A stretch of 64,000 nt of DNA from Cyrtodaria siliqua (GCA_037043455.1 JAWPHD010001279.1:274776-338775), one strand, 5' to 3'. Shown: positions 22,441 through 34,326, counted from the stretch's first letter. Translations and numbers: made by a program. The notes: generated by a model not told the origin, from the sequence alone.

Positions 22441-23000
22441 ACCATGTTTTTTGTAGGTGAACATGTCAAGAGCTGGTTTTACCTTCTTACAAAAACGTTT
22501 TATCATTTTTAGAATAAATTACTCAACCAATACTATATTTAAGTTAAAGAAGACTAATAAAATAAAGTTTTAAAACTCTAATTGTATTACCTTTTGTATA
22601 AAATTTATATATGCAAGCAGATATATATAAAGTGAAAATGATAATAGGTTAATCACAGAACTATCTATGTGGGTTAATAAACCGACAATATGTTAATAAA
22701 CCGACGTGTTTGTTTAGTTTGCGCCGTGTTGTAATGGTAAGAACAAGGTTACTTATCGAAATATTAATAAAAGTATTTCCCACCTTACCAGTCCTTCGAA
22801 TGAGACTTAGAGGTCCTCACATGCAATCAATGCACCACATTCAACGCACCAAAATAGTCTTAACCTAAAGGCCAACATTGGGGATAAAACTTCCGTGGCT
22901 GATATACTGGAGTGACTCTAAATCTTCGAATTACACAAAAACACACAAAAACACACACAAACACACACAAATTCTTCTAACTACTTCTAGATTTGTAAGG
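22441..23000. other. Intronic stretch
   Basis: No gene. A doubled GTTAATAAACCGAC phrase lies near 22673-22705, and an (ACACAA)n microsatellite at about 22936-22972. Confidence 0.45.
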
Positions 23001-23347
23001 TTGTTAGCTGCTATATAAACCGTGCTATAGTTGTTAGCTGCTATATAATCTGTCATTTAGTTGTTAGCTGCTATATATATAAACCGTGCTATAGTTGTTA
23101 GCTGCTATATAATCTGTGCTTTAGTTGTTAGCTGCTATATAAACCGTGCTATAGTTGTTAGCTGCTATATAAACATAAACCGTGCTATAGTTGTTAGCTG
23201 CTATATAAACCGTGCTGTAGTTGGTAGTTGTTAGCTGCTATATAATCTGTATTTTAGTTGTTAGCTGCTATATAAACCGTGCTATAGTTGTTAGCTGCTA
23301 TATAATATGTGCTTTAGTTGTTAGCTGCTATATAATCTGTGCTATAG
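23001..23347. repeat. Minisatellite, 30-bp unit, about 11 copies
   Basis: The unit is TTGTTAGCTGCTATATAA followed by ACCGTGCTATAG, with a TCTGTGCTTTAG variant. The two variants tend to alternate. It contains the AGCTGCTAT phrase in every copy. Confidence 0.95.
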
Positions 23348-23805
23348 CCCGAATTTAATAAATAAGTGGCGCACAATTCGCATAGTCACGGTGTTATTTA
23401 GTAAAATGAAAAACTTCATAACATACCATATCATAACGTACCTAGTTAATATTCGCTGTATAAGACCTGCTTATAGCATAATTTATAGGGCATGTGTCCT
23501 TTAAGGGAATACGTGTTTCACAACAATGAGTCTCAAAAAAAACCACTTCATTATGCAGCGATTCTGATCATGTTATCCACAACACCGCCCCCAATCGTCA
23601 ATTCTGAAGTGATTACTTGTTCGTTCTCGCTCTTTCCTTTCCAATAGCAAACTAAAAATCGAAGGTCTATTGATTGAACGTTTAAACGGTATCACAATGA
23701 CCAGACCCACCCTCCACGATGTGTGAATACTCTCAGTATACTGTCATCACGCCATATCCATCATGCCACAGTGTGCGCACATTATGCGTTTTTCTTATAC
23801 ACTCT
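23348..23805. other. Intronic stretch
   Basis: No gene or repeat recognised. Confidence 0.4.
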
Positions 23806-25300
23806 ATTATACGATTCCATACGATTCCATTTCCCCTACTGTAATAAAGTTTGAGGGTGGAACTAACCCCACTGTTTCGGACCATTCCATTTCCCCTACT
23901 GTAAAACTGTCTGAGGGTGGAACTAACCGCACTGTTTCGGACCATTCCATTTCCCCTACTGTAATACTGTCTGAGGGTGGAACTAATCCCACTGTTTCGG
24001 ACCATTCCATTTCCCCTACTGTACAACTGTCTGAGGGTGGAACTAACCGCACTGTTTCGGACCATTCCATTTCCCCTATTGTAATACTGTCTGAGGGTGG
24101 AACTAATCCCACAGTTTCGGACCATTCCATTTCCCCTACTGTAAAACTGTCTGCGGGTGGAACTAACCGCCGCACTGTTTCGGCCATTCCATTTCCCCAA
24201 CTGTTATACTGTCTGACGGTGGAACTAACCCCACTGTTTCGGAACATTCCATTTCCCCTACCGTAATACTGTCTGACAGTGGAACTAATCCCACTGTTTC
24301 GGACCATTCCATTTCCCCTACTGTAATACTGTCTGACAGTGGAACTAATCCCACCGTTTCGGACCATTCCATTTCCCCTACTGTAAAACTGTCGGAGGGT
24401 GGAACTAACCCCACTGTTTCCCCCTACTGTAAGACTGTCTGACGGTGGAACTAACCGCACTGTTTCGGACCATTCCATTTCCCCTACTGTAATACTGTCT
24501 GACAGTGCAACTAATCCCACTGTTTCGGACCATTCCATTTCCCCTACTGTAATACTATCTGAGGGTGGAACTAACACCACTGTTTCGGACCATTCCATTT
24601 CCCCTACCGTAATACTGTCTGACAGTGGAACTAATCCCACTGTTTCGGACCATTCCATTTCCCCTACTGTTATACTGTCTGAGGGTGGAACTAACCCCAC
24701 TGTTTCCACCTACAGTAAGACTGTCTGAGGGTGGAACTAACTGCACTGTTTCAGACCATTCCATTTCCCCTACTGTAATACTGTCTGACAGTGGAACTAA
24801 TCCCACTGTTTCGGACCATTCCATTTCCCCTACCGTAATACTGTTTCGTACCATTCAATTTTCCCTACTGTAATATTGTCTGAGGGTGGAACTAACCCAC
24901 AGTTTCGGACCATTACATTTCCCCTACCGTAATCCTGTCTGACAGTGGAACTAATCCCACTGTTTAGGACCATTCCATTTCCCCTACTGTAATACTGTCT
25001 GAGGGTGGAACTAACCCCACTGTTTCCCCCTATTGTAAGACTGTCTGAGGGTGGAACTAACCGCACTGTTTCGGACCATTCCATTTCCCCTACTGTAATA
25101 CTGTCTGACAGTGGAACTAATCCCACTGTTTCGGACCATTCCATTTCCCCTACCGTAATACTGTTTCGGACCATTCAATTTTCCCTACTGTAATATTGTC
25201 CGAGGGTGGAACTAACCCCACTGTTTCGGACCATTTAATTTTCCCTACTGTAATATTGTCTGAGGGTGGAACTAACCCCGCTGTTTCGGACCATTTGTAA
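23806..25300. repeat. Minisatellite, 60-bp unit, about 25 copies
   Basis: The unit has CCATTCCATTTCCCCTACTG, TAATACTGTCTGAGGGTGG and AACTAACCCCACTGTTTCGGA. Because 60 is divisible by three, long open frames appear on both strands, including one of 300 codons on the minus strand; they have no start context, domain or composition of a gene. In the distal half, a composite of shortened and full units recurs about every 300 bp (near 24420, 24707 and 25027), a higher-order repeat. Some units carry a CTGTCTGACAG near-palindrome. Confidence 0.96.
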
Positions 25301-25935
25301 GAGTATTTCGGTCCGAGTATTCCGTATACCGAGACTGGCATGTGGTACGCCGTGGTTTGATTGGCTCCTTTCCGTACGCCGGATGCTCAGCCAATTACGA
25401 GTTTATTTAGTACCCCGGTGCGGGCCTAACTGATGTAGATAATTCCGGATGATAGGAATTGGGTAGTAGGGTTACATCCCCTGTCTTCTGGTTTTGTCTG
25501 TTGTCAAAAGGCGTATGTTCTAATTAACACGCTCTGAGTACATACAACTCCGCTTATTCCGCATAATTAATAACTCTAGTAATATGTGATTGCTTGTAAC
25601 GATCCCACGCCAATACACATTCAGTCAGTACAAAAAGACATACCCAAATCACTAGCTTGCCCCTTTTCCATATTTACATGACTTCGTTTCTCCACATAGC
25701 ACGTTCGCTTCTTCAAAATATCACAACTGTTTAAATAACACCTGCTTTGAGAGATAGTCTGCTTTCGATTTAGTGTTAACCCTACTGTTTATAACAATCA
25801 GAATATCATATACTGACTACAAGCATTCATGACGATTTACTACATTTTTGTTTTCAACGGTCACGAAGAGCTTGATTTTATAAATAGAACATGTGAAATC
25901 AACATAAGTAGAAAACATGTGGATAAGCAAGTCGC
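25301..25935. other. Intronic stretch
   Basis: No gene seen. A short TCGGTCCGAGTATTCCGTAT and ACCGAGAC phrase at 25308-25337 forms a weak stem. Confidence 0.35.
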
Positions 25936-26029
25936 ATAGAGGCTCTGAAGAGACATCTTCACCATTTAGAAACCGCGGTAGTACGTTACGCTACCTCCCT
26001 TTTGGTTTCTTATGGTGAAGAGCCTCTAT
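25936..26029. other. Imperfect long hairpin
   Basis: The left arm ATAGAGGCTCT...TCACCATTTAGAAACC pairs with the right arm GGTTTCTTATGGTGAAGAGC followed by CTCTAT. The left arm has about a 12-base insertion, and there is an inner GGTAG/CTACC stem over the loop. The 94-base structure could be a small MITE or a hairpin RNA precursor. Nothing in the sequence shows transcription other than its position inside the G-alpha intron. Confidence 0.55.
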
Positions 26030-27662
26030 CTTATACTTTAATTACAGCAGACAGGAAACCTATGTTTTATATTGTTCAAGGTCTTATTTGTTAAACAAAG
26101 CAGAGAAAATACTAATGCTGATTTTAATTCGCATCAAATGCCACAACGTTGGCGAAGGTCTCAGAAAAGTATGACAAAAACTCTTATGATTTAATTACAC
26201 GTATGAAATATTCCGGAAGAGTTATTCGGTATTTGGAAGTTCCGGAATATGAAGAAGAACAAACATATGTTAAACCCTGATTCAACTTTTGATGTAACAT
26301 TACTGACCATTTAGTCGAGTATAGATGCACTTAAAAGTTCCAAATATGAGAAAATAGCCTGATCATTTTGGCGATAAATCCTAGGATTATAAATATATCA
26401 ATCCTAGGATTACGCACACTCACACATCCGTGCGCGCGCAAACACACACAAGCACGCACGCACGCGCACATACTTTCAATGCATATTATACACGCACTCT
26501 TCCGCTGCAGTCATATTTACACATTCTCACATCTCAGAGTTACAAGGTATGAAATCACCAATTATTTTCCACATTGACACCAATGTTAAAATGTCACGTA
26601 TTGATGATTTGCCGCAACTTCAACTCAAGTATGGATAATGTTCATATAGAAAAATACTTGTCAACTTGAAAATTCATCAGAAAATGTAGGGTCAAAGACA
26701 TGTAAGAAAGTCATGTTTATTTACTAAACAGGTCTAGAGAACAGCTGTTTTCATTGATAGTGGCCCACAAAGTTCTTCAATAATCCAGTAAAACAACAAA
26801 ATGAAACAGAAATGGGCTATTTTCATCTACATATAATGCCCATTTCCAACAAAAATGAGGGATTACGTTTTAGTATAGGAACTACATTCGACTACACCTC
26901 GGAGGTTTCTACACCTCGGTGGTTTATATGCAATTGGTGGTGGTAAACCTGCAGGTGTCCACTATCGTACAAAGGGTACCGTTGTCAAACTCTGGCACGC
27001 CAATATATGTTTACACGGACGAGCCAACTAGCGATACCTCGCTGTGCCAAGAATGCACCTGTCATTGCGGTATACGCCAGGTTTGGCACCTTTCTGACCA
27101 CAGTCCACTCACCTCTCTGCTATAGATTGTGTGGCCTCTGCTTCACGTTGTTAAAGTTAATATGTAGATACAATTTATTCAAAAATACAAAAGACCATTA
27201 GGTCCATCAGTACAAAGGTACAGCAAAGTACATATATACACGGTCATAAAATGCAGCTAAATACTTAATATGTGCAATTTAAGATAATAACAGAGCTTTT
27301 AAATATACGTCTTAAGGCAGGTGTCTGCCCATTATTCGTGACCGCTGAAACAGGCTTGATTGCACATGAGTAGACTCACATGCATTTCAAATATAAATAA
27401 ATGTTAATACTCATCGGTATTCGTAGCACATACTAGTTGAGCTATACTAATTGATCGATATTCCGATATAATCATTTATTATAGTTAGTAGAGTTTCTCA
27501 GTTTAAACCTCTCTTATACTTATATATGTAGACAGTTTTCGTATAGTTATTTTAGTTTTAGTGTAATAAACTGAGTTCACTTTGAAATACTTGTCCTAAG
27601 CCAGAAATAACGATTTATATATGTTTTCCTTAAATTTTTTAAATTGTTTAATGTTTCCTGTG
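26030..27662. other. Intronic stretch
   Basis: No gene supported. AATCCTAGGATTA occurs twice, near 26380 and 26402. A CACACA/GCACGCAC microsatellite spans about 26416-26468. Around 26900-27130 the composition is less AT-rich and short open frames exist on the + strand, but I recognise no domain or convincing splice-site pair. Confidence 0.4.
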
Positions 27663-27870
27663 GAGTGCGTGGTCCAGTTGGTAGAGCGCCGAACTCCAGA
27701 TCGAGAGGTCGTGGGTTCGATCCTCGCCGCGGCCACGTTATTTATCCTTGAGCAAGATAATTAATCCACATTGCTTAGTACTGGTTCTACCCAGGAAGCC
27801 ATCGAGAGTGATTAATCTAAGTTGCAATAACTTGTTTCGCAATCGATGTAAAATAAATATGTTTGAACTA
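27663..27870 (+). mobile_element. SINE type C (tRNA-headed), copy 1
   Basis: The head resembles a tRNA gene: A-box region TGGTCCAGTTGGTAGAGCG and B-box GGGTTCGATCC near 27713. The body begins CCTTGAGCAAGATAATTAAT and has TAGTACTGGTTCTACCCAGG. A second copy is at 59984, and a fragment lies at 57258. The anticodon region and acceptor pairing are degenerate, so it is a SINE head and not a working tRNA. Confidence 0.8.
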
Positions 27871-28034
27871 AACATTGTACATTATAAAATAAAATGAAAT
27901 TCGTCTTCCAAGTTGGTTACAAAGGAACATGTCCTTTCATATATGGTTTATGTCAGCAGGTTGATTTGATATGTGATGGCATTCTTAATTGTGATAAGAC
28001 CACACGGAATTTTCGTAGTTTAACAATTATACAT

Positions 28035-28645
28035 GGATACTGCATGTGTTGTGGGACCTCTATACATTACCTATATATATATAATGCGTGTGTTGTGGGA
28101 CCTCTCTACGTTACCTGTTATATACTGCATGCGGTGAGGGACCTCTATACGTTACCTTTATAGATAATGCGTGTGTTGTGGGACCTCTCTACGTTACATG
28201 TTATATACTGCATGCGGTGAGGGACCTCTATACGTTACCTATATATATAATGCGTGTAATGTGGGACCTCTCTACGTTACCTGTTATATACTGCATGTGG
28301 TGAGGGACCTCTATACGTTACCTCTATAGATAATGCGTGTGTTGTGGGACCTCTCTACGTTACCTGTTATATACTGCATGCGGTGAGGGACCTCTATACG
28401 TTACCTTTATAGATAATGCGTGTGTTGTGGGACCTCTCTACGTTACATGTTATATACTGCATGCGGTGAGGGACCTCTATACGTTACCTATATAGATAAT
28501 GCGTATAATGTGGGACCTCTCTACGTTACCTATTATATACTGCATGTGGTGAGGGACCTCTATACGTTACCTATATAGATAATGCGTGTGTTGTGGGACC
28601 TATATACATTACCTATATATATAATGCATGTGTTGTGTAACTGGA
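28035..28645. repeat. Minisatellite, ~42-bp unit in an 83-bp dimer, about 14 units
   Basis: Two alternating variants are seen: GCGTGTGTTGTGGGACCTC followed by TCTACGTTACC, and GCATGCGGTGAGGGACCTC followed by TATACGTTACC. Alternation shows dimer amplification. Confidence 0.95.
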
Positions 28646-29849
28646 ATCCACGTCCTGGTACACTGGTACCCACTTTTTCTAGCTTTCAAAATTATCAGTT
28701 TTGATATTTTTAGTAGTTTTTGCGTTATTGCATACTTTGTCATACCTGGACAAATCCATATCATTTTAGTTGTAGAGTACAGCCTTTGTGTTTTGTTTTT
28801 CTTCCGTGTTCTATGTTGTTTCGCTGTTTGAACTATTACCTTTTAATGCTTGCCTACTCAATTTTAGAGACTCTCATGACCCGCATGTTGCACATATCGA
28901 ATCACCAACATTAGGCTTGTGCTCACTTGAATACTTAAATTCTGAAAGACAAATGCCTCTAAGTTGCTCATTTCTAGGCGCACCACATTATGCTAATTGA
29001 ATATTGGCTGGTGAACTTTTCTCACTGCTCACCGCTTTAAATTTTGTTTTCTCTCACCCCCTGCATTCTGCTAATCGTGAAAACTCGGCCAATCCCGTCA
29101 TTCTTCGGGATCCCGCCTCGTGTTTATATCAAGCTTCGGTATGTTCAAAATCTTGACATTTTGTTAGCCGGAAGGCAACGGCACAGAAAAAGTACAATGT
29201 TGCTATGTAAAAAATATATCCGCTAGACACACGTGTTGATGTATAAATTGCGAATGTTTGTTTTTTACAATGCAGATGAAGGTTTTATCACTGACTGTTT
29301 TCATGTAAATAAACTACTGATGGAGCAATCGGCTGAATGACATTGCAATTTTGTTTTGGCGGGAATCTTTTACATTCGAGTAATGCTACGAAGCAGTGTA
29401 CGAGATGTTGCGAATAGCATTTTCTGCCTCTTACCGTCACGCCTCCCGCCCGGAAATCGTGGACATTAGCTCTTTCGAGGTTATCGAGCCTAAAGGTCGT
29501 ATCCTTTTGCTTTTTCTCCATGCAGATACTACATTTTGTCTTTTATAGTTCGTATTGTTATCATAGTATCGTACACACCCGCGTGTATGTGTACTCCTAA
29601 GGAAAATAGCCCGTTAAAGCACAAAAGAAAATTGATCTGTTTTTGCAAACTGCCGTTTCATTGTTGATTACACACATTGTGTAATCCGACATAGTGTAAA
29701 TATATGGTTGTGTTCAGATTTTTATTGCGGCATTTCCGACAAAACCTTCATATGCTTATGCAATTTCATGTAGCCTGAATTGGAATTGCATATTGCTTTT
29801 ATTAGGATAGTGTCTATATATTTTTTAGTTGATGGTATATATAAGCATG
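28646..29849. other. Intronic stretch
   Basis: No gene supported. A 77-codon minus-strand frame at 29288-29521 is slightly less AT-rich than its surroundings, but has no recognisable domain. Confidence 0.4.
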
Positions 29850-30420
29850 TGACCGAAAAAGATCATGCGTCAAGTGTGCGAACTGGATTGTGGGCGAAGA
29901 TAAGCCATATTTCCTGTCGGTGCACCGGATGTAAAACAAATCCCATTGAGTCCTGTACAATATTTTCCAAACTTTCGAGTTTGACATTTTTCAAGAAGTT
30001 CAAACTAAGATTCACTTAAATATTCTTAGTAATGAGACCTTCCTCTCTAGAAAACTGCTGAGAAAAGTAGGGGCCACTGATCTTTGTTGACACCGTGAAC
30101 AAACTGCATTCATTCGGCACCTCTTACATGTGTTTTACTTTCACTTTCAAAACTTTCAAGTTGATAAATAAAATCATCATACAACCATCCAAATGGTTCT
30201 TAGCTCTCACAAACAAGTGAATAAAGTCATTTCAGCCAGAAAAACAAGCCTTAAATACTAAACAAAAGCCTTTTATCACAAAAAAATTGTAAAGGATGAT
30301 ATATTTGGAACTCCTGTCGACTACACCAGGCATGAATACCATAGTGATTTACTTCCTGTATGCCTGTACCGTTTAAAACAATATTGCTGGTCTATGCATT
30401 AAGATATTCTTTTAAAATGA
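29850..30420 (+). mobile_element. Dispersed repeat related to 61800-62220
   Basis: Long collinear matches exist with the later region: CTAAGATTCACTTA, CTCTCTAGAAAACTGCTGAG, CTTTGTTGACACCGTGAAC, TTCATTCGGCACCTCTTA and CATTTCAGCCAGAAAAAC followed by CGACTACACCAGGCATGAAT. At 61.8 kb this block is joined to the retroelement also seen at 5.4 kb. The region is therefore part of a larger retroelement-like family. No intact frame remains. Confidence 0.6.
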
Positions 30421-30742
30421 ATTGCTTTCCTTGTTAGGTAACTATAAAGTTAGTTGGTGGACATGACTCAGTCTTTTAAATAAAGTTGTAATATTAATTA
30501 AACAAATTAAATTAATTGATACCAGCGTGTCAGTTAGTGACAAACCTTTTCACAAGTGGACCCGTGTTACAACCGCAACTGGAGCGACTCTCACGTTTTA
30601 GATAGTTGGCTACACCGGTAATTGACTTAAAATTCGCTGAAGGTTTATTTACTCCAAATCAACCGGATGTACTCGCCTGCTGCTTTCGAAAGAAGTTCTA
30701 TATATAAGAGTGCTACTCTTCATTTTCTAAAACCATGTCCTG
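30421..30742. other. Intronic stretch
   Basis: AT-rich; no gene or repeat recognised. Confidence 0.35.
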
Positions 30743-30996
30743 TTATAGCAAAGTCTATTAAGACACATTTAATAAAATATTTCGGGCATAGCCCTTCATT
30801 AGTTGGGTAAAACACACAATTTAACAACTACATTATGGACGCGGCCATATTGAACATCAGTATATTGACATCATATTGGTTGATGTCCAATATGGCCGCG
30901 TCCATAATGTAGTTGTACAATTGTGTGTTTTACCCAACTGATGAAGGGCTATGCCCGAAATATTTTATTAAATGTGTCTCAATAGACTTTGTTATA
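30743..30996. mobile_element. Foldback (long inverted repeat) element
   Basis: Arms of about 116 bp are nearly perfect reverse complements: the left arm includes TTTCGGGCATAGCCCTTCAT and ACTACATTATGGACGCGGCC, and the right arm includes GGCCGCGTCCATAATGTAGT and ATGAAGGGCTATGCCCGAAA. The loop spans about 30860-30880. High arm identity suggests recent arrival or gene conversion between arms. No coding sequence. Confidence 0.88.
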
Positions 30997-31231
30997 TATT
31001 TATAAACTTCCCTCAGGAGGACAATATGAAACTCGTGTCCTGTTAGTTTCGGGGTGTAACTGTTCTGGACATGTAATTGATATCCTGAATGCATCGCACC
31101 ATGCTTTTGACAATTTTAGATGTGAATGTCAGAAGTGAAAGTAGACTGGGAATGAATGGACGAGAGGCTGAGCAAACGTTGACATTTGTCCCAGTCTTTG
31201 TAAACTTGCTAAAAATACTTTCTTATAAGTA

Positions 31232-31545
31232 TTGAATGTTGTTTAACGGCTCATCAATCCAGTATAGGTTATTTAGAGCCGCCCCAGAGAGAGGGGAAGG
31301 ATACATAGGAATCCGGGAACCTGCCCTACTCTTATTATCGAATAGATTCCTATGGTTCTTTAACGTGCTCGGAGGATAGAGCGATACACGGGACCGCCCG
31401 GTTTACGTCCCCATCCGACGGACGAAGATAAGGGAAAGTATCTTGCCTAAGAACACACCGACGGAACTCAGTGGCACAACGGAGGATTGAACCCGGGGCC
31501 TCCGGTTACAAATCCGCCGCGCTACCCACTGCGTCACGCCAGCCC
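31232..31545 (-). mobile_element. SINE type B (tRNA-headed), full length, minus strand
   Basis: Read on the minus strand, the head has a tRNA-like A-box region GCAGTGGGTAGCGCGGCGG and a B-box GGGTTCAATCC. The body includes GGACGTAAACCGGGCGGTCC and CCTATGTATCCTTCCCCTCT, and the tail is TTAAACAACATTCAAT. An 11-bp target duplication TCTTATAAGTA flanks it at 31221-31231 and 31546-31556, which fixes both ends. Other copies are at 32510, 44293, 47108 and 59625. Confidence 0.92.
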
Positions 31546-31556
31546 TCTTATAAGTA

Positions 31557-32242
31557 ACTAACCACCGATTTTTTTCTTGTTGATTTTTCATAGCAGACAT
31601 GTTTATCTTCATGAAGAAGTAAGTCCCCTAGTATCCATATGGGGTTTGTGACAAGGAGTGTACACGCGTCTTATCTGGTTGAAGTTCAATTTTAGCAGTA
31701 GTACGTAAATGGATAGATAACTTGGGGTTGTACGGCCTGTTGACATTATTTAATGGATTATTATAAGTGGTGCACATGAAGTAAGGGATGGTGTAAGATC
31801 GTGGACGAATTCCGCCTACAACTTAGCACGTTGGACGCTACTATTCAAGGGGTGGTCGATAATACACTTGTATACCATGTAAACAAGGGATGGTCGATAA
31901 TACAATTGTAAACCATGTAACAATTATGTTTACATGAAATATGAAAGTGGTTTGAATTAAAATATATACATAACTGATATAATATACTTTACTCACAGAT
32001 AACTTTCCGCAATGTCTCAGCAGTTATTAAAACTCGAAGTAATACATTTAAAAATGGAGAACCAGCTATAGACCTGTTAATACCACACAAAACCTGTCGC
32101 AATATATGGGCTGTATGGGGTTTCTGAGGATTGTGGATTTTTTCACTTTCGGAGTAATTCGTTAGGAAAACAGAAAACTGAACGTTAATATAGACCGCCC
32201 ATGACGCGTTCTGGGTTAGACAGTGTGGTACAATTTCCATAC
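31557..32242. other. Intronic stretch
   Basis: No gene. A GGGATGGTCGATAATACA-like phrase occurs twice (about 31850 and 31887), each followed by an ACCATGTAA phrase. Confidence 0.4.
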
Positions 32243-32460
32243 TTAAAGCGACACATGACCTTTTTTTTACTTTTTTTTTTAAATGTGCCGCGTGTCCTTA
32301 GTTTTACTTCATACTCATTTGACTGGTTCAACGCAAATTGCTTTTGCAATATTATTCATTGTTTATTGTATCGCATCATTTAAACCAATGATAGAATAAC
32401 GAGACAAAAAACAAAACAATAAATAAACTTCTTCAAGATTGCCGCATAATGTTCCTTTAA
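32243..32460. mobile_element. Probable short TTAA MITE abutting the next copy
   Basis: The left end TTAAAGCGACACATGACC resembles the family terminus with one change. The right end CTTCAAGATTGCCGCATAAT and TTCCTTTAA resembles the complementary terminus. Its final TTAA (32457-32460) is also the first TTAA of the next element. The interior is short and diverged, so this is less certain than the other copies. Confidence 0.5.
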
Positions 32461-32980
32461 AGGGACATCTGGCAACTTTACAATTTTTAACAAGCTTTAA
32501 ATTAATCCACGTCGGTGTATTCTTGGGCAAGACACTTTCCCATAGCCTCGTCCGTAAACCGGGCGGTCCCATGTATCGGTCCTCCTCTATGTTAAAGAAC
32601 AATTAAAGATAATAAGAGTAGGGCACGGCTCCCGGTTTCCTATGTATCCTTCCCCTCTCTTTGGGTCGGCTCTCAATAACCTATACTGTGTTGATGAGCC
32701 GTTAAACTACATTCAATTTAAATTCAAATCAATTCAATTAATTAATCCAGTGTCATTTTAACTTGAAACGTGCTTGCATATATTAAGTAAAATGTTGAGT
32801 TCTACCATAGGTTAAACATATTATTGCATAAAATCAACAGTTAAAACTATGCAAAAAACAACGTTGCTTTATACCATTCATATAATTAATATTAATGATT
32901 TAACAAATGCAAGTTATGTAGAAAACTAACGGGACGCCGCGAGTTTTAAAAAATACCAAGATTGCCGTGTGTCCCTTTAA
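32457..32980. mobile_element. TTAA-flanked MITE, copy 3, interrupted by a SINE
   Basis: The left end TTAAAGGGACATCTGGCAAC and right end GATTGCCGTGTGTCCCTTTA (then A) match copies 1 and 2. Removing the inserted SINE at 32510-32740 with one target duplication leaves an element of about 280 bp, close to its relatives. AACGGGACGCCG near the right end is shared with copy 1. Confidence 0.85.
32510..32740 (+). mobile_element. SINE type B, 5'-truncated, nested inside MITE copy 3
   Basis: It starts in the body (CGTCGGTGTATTCTTGGGCA), lacks the tRNA-like head, and ends with TTAAACTACATTCAATTTAA and more AATTC repeats. It is bordered by the duplication AATTAATCCA at about 32500-32509 and 32740-32749; in uninterrupted MITE copies that site occurs once. 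Confidence 0.85.
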
Positions 32981-33452
32981 ACAGATTAAACTAAAGCCAC
33001 AGCACAGAGAATGCAATGTAATAAAGCAGCGGACGAGTGAAATAATCAATAATGTTACAGTGTTTTACCGAGCACATGTATGAATGAACGAGGCACGCCG
33101 GTCGGTAACAGGCCGGCTGTTATCAGCATCTGCATCAATGGCCACAGGCGACAAGGTTTTGCATAAACACGGTGATATCGATCGAGGAAGAATATGATCT
33201 CCGATGTTATCTGTAAAAATTCTGAAGACAAAGGTCGCTTACTGGTAATAATAGATCGTAAACTTGAATTATCGCTATTATTATACGTTTACCTAGATAT
33301 ATTACAAACACAAACAGATAGCATCGATTATAAAAAGGGTGGTAATTAGTTATACACGGGAGATACTGACAAATTTCAACCACTTATTCTACACACGTCA
33401 CAAACTGTAACACAAATGCTTTACGGCAGTTCTCCAAGTTTCGCCTTTAGAG
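32981..33452. other. Intronic stretch
   Basis: No gene or repeat recognised. Confidence 0.35.
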
Positions 33453-33700
33453 TAACTGCCTCCATGGTCGAGAGGATAAAGACGCGGAGTTTGAAACCTT
33501 ATCGTCTCTCTTCGCTACGGGTTTAAATCCCAATGGAAGCTCGACGTACGAGAACGTTTTGATTCTTAAAAATGGCGAAATGCGAGTGGGTCTACCCAAG
33601 TGGTTGGTCTGCCTGCACCACAACAAATCGACGGTCATACATAGCCTAAAAAGTTCTGAAAAGTGACGTTAAACCCTTAACAAACAAACAAACAAATGAA
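33453..33700 (+). mobile_element. SINE type A, copy 4
   Basis: The diverged tRNA-like head (TGCCTCCATGGTCGAGAGG; B-box GGGTTTAAATCCC near 33520) is followed by GAACGTTTTGATTC, GGTTGGTCTGCCTGCACCAC and CGGTCATACATAGCC, ending in (AAAC)n. The minus-strand open frame across it is not a gene. Confidence 0.8.
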
Positions 33701-34144
33701 CTAATAAACAATTAAATAAACAAACAAAAAAAACACTATCGTTTAATGGACACGCGACAATGTTACAGTATTTATCAAACATTAACTGTGCACTTCCATG
33801 TATTAATCAATTTTTAAACATCAGTTGAATTCAGTTTTCACGTATACATCCTAGATTGTCTGGGACATAATTAAATAGCTAACCAAACTTCTTTCCTTTT
33901 TATATTGCTGTTTATTGACAACTAATACATGTTCTGTTGGTCATAGACAACCCGTTTTGTTTGTCAATATGTTTACCTTTCTATAAGATTGGCTGGAATG
34001 TAATAACTATTGTTTTAATGACTTTTTACAGGCAGCCCATAAGCCTTCCAAAATCTCTAATTCACTTTCAGTTTCTATCAAGAAACCGGCGGACTACATA
34101 GTTAATACTTTTTACCATATCATCCCTTACTTGTAAATACATTT
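33701..34144. other. Intronic stretch
   Basis: It begins with the AAAC-rich SINE tail. No gene recognised. Confidence 0.35.
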
Positions 34145-34326
34145 ATCACACTGTGTACACACCACGTGTGTTGAGTTGGGTTATAAGTAATTGACGCACA
34201 CACCACGTGTGTTGGGTTATAAGTAATTGACGTGCACACCATGTGTGTTGGGTTATAAGTAATTGACGTGCACACAATGTGTGTTGGGTTATAAGTAATT
34301 GACGTACATATCATGTTGTGTTGGGT

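Noticed and set aside
23733..25341. Series of open frames up to 300 codons on the minus strand and 167 on the plus strand
   Set aside because: They are readings of the 60-bp minisatellite; several overlapping frames are open at once and none has a gene-like context.
27663..27735. Functional tRNA gene
   Set aside because: It has good A and B boxes but poor acceptor pairing, and is followed by a body shared with 59984-60140; it is a SINE head.
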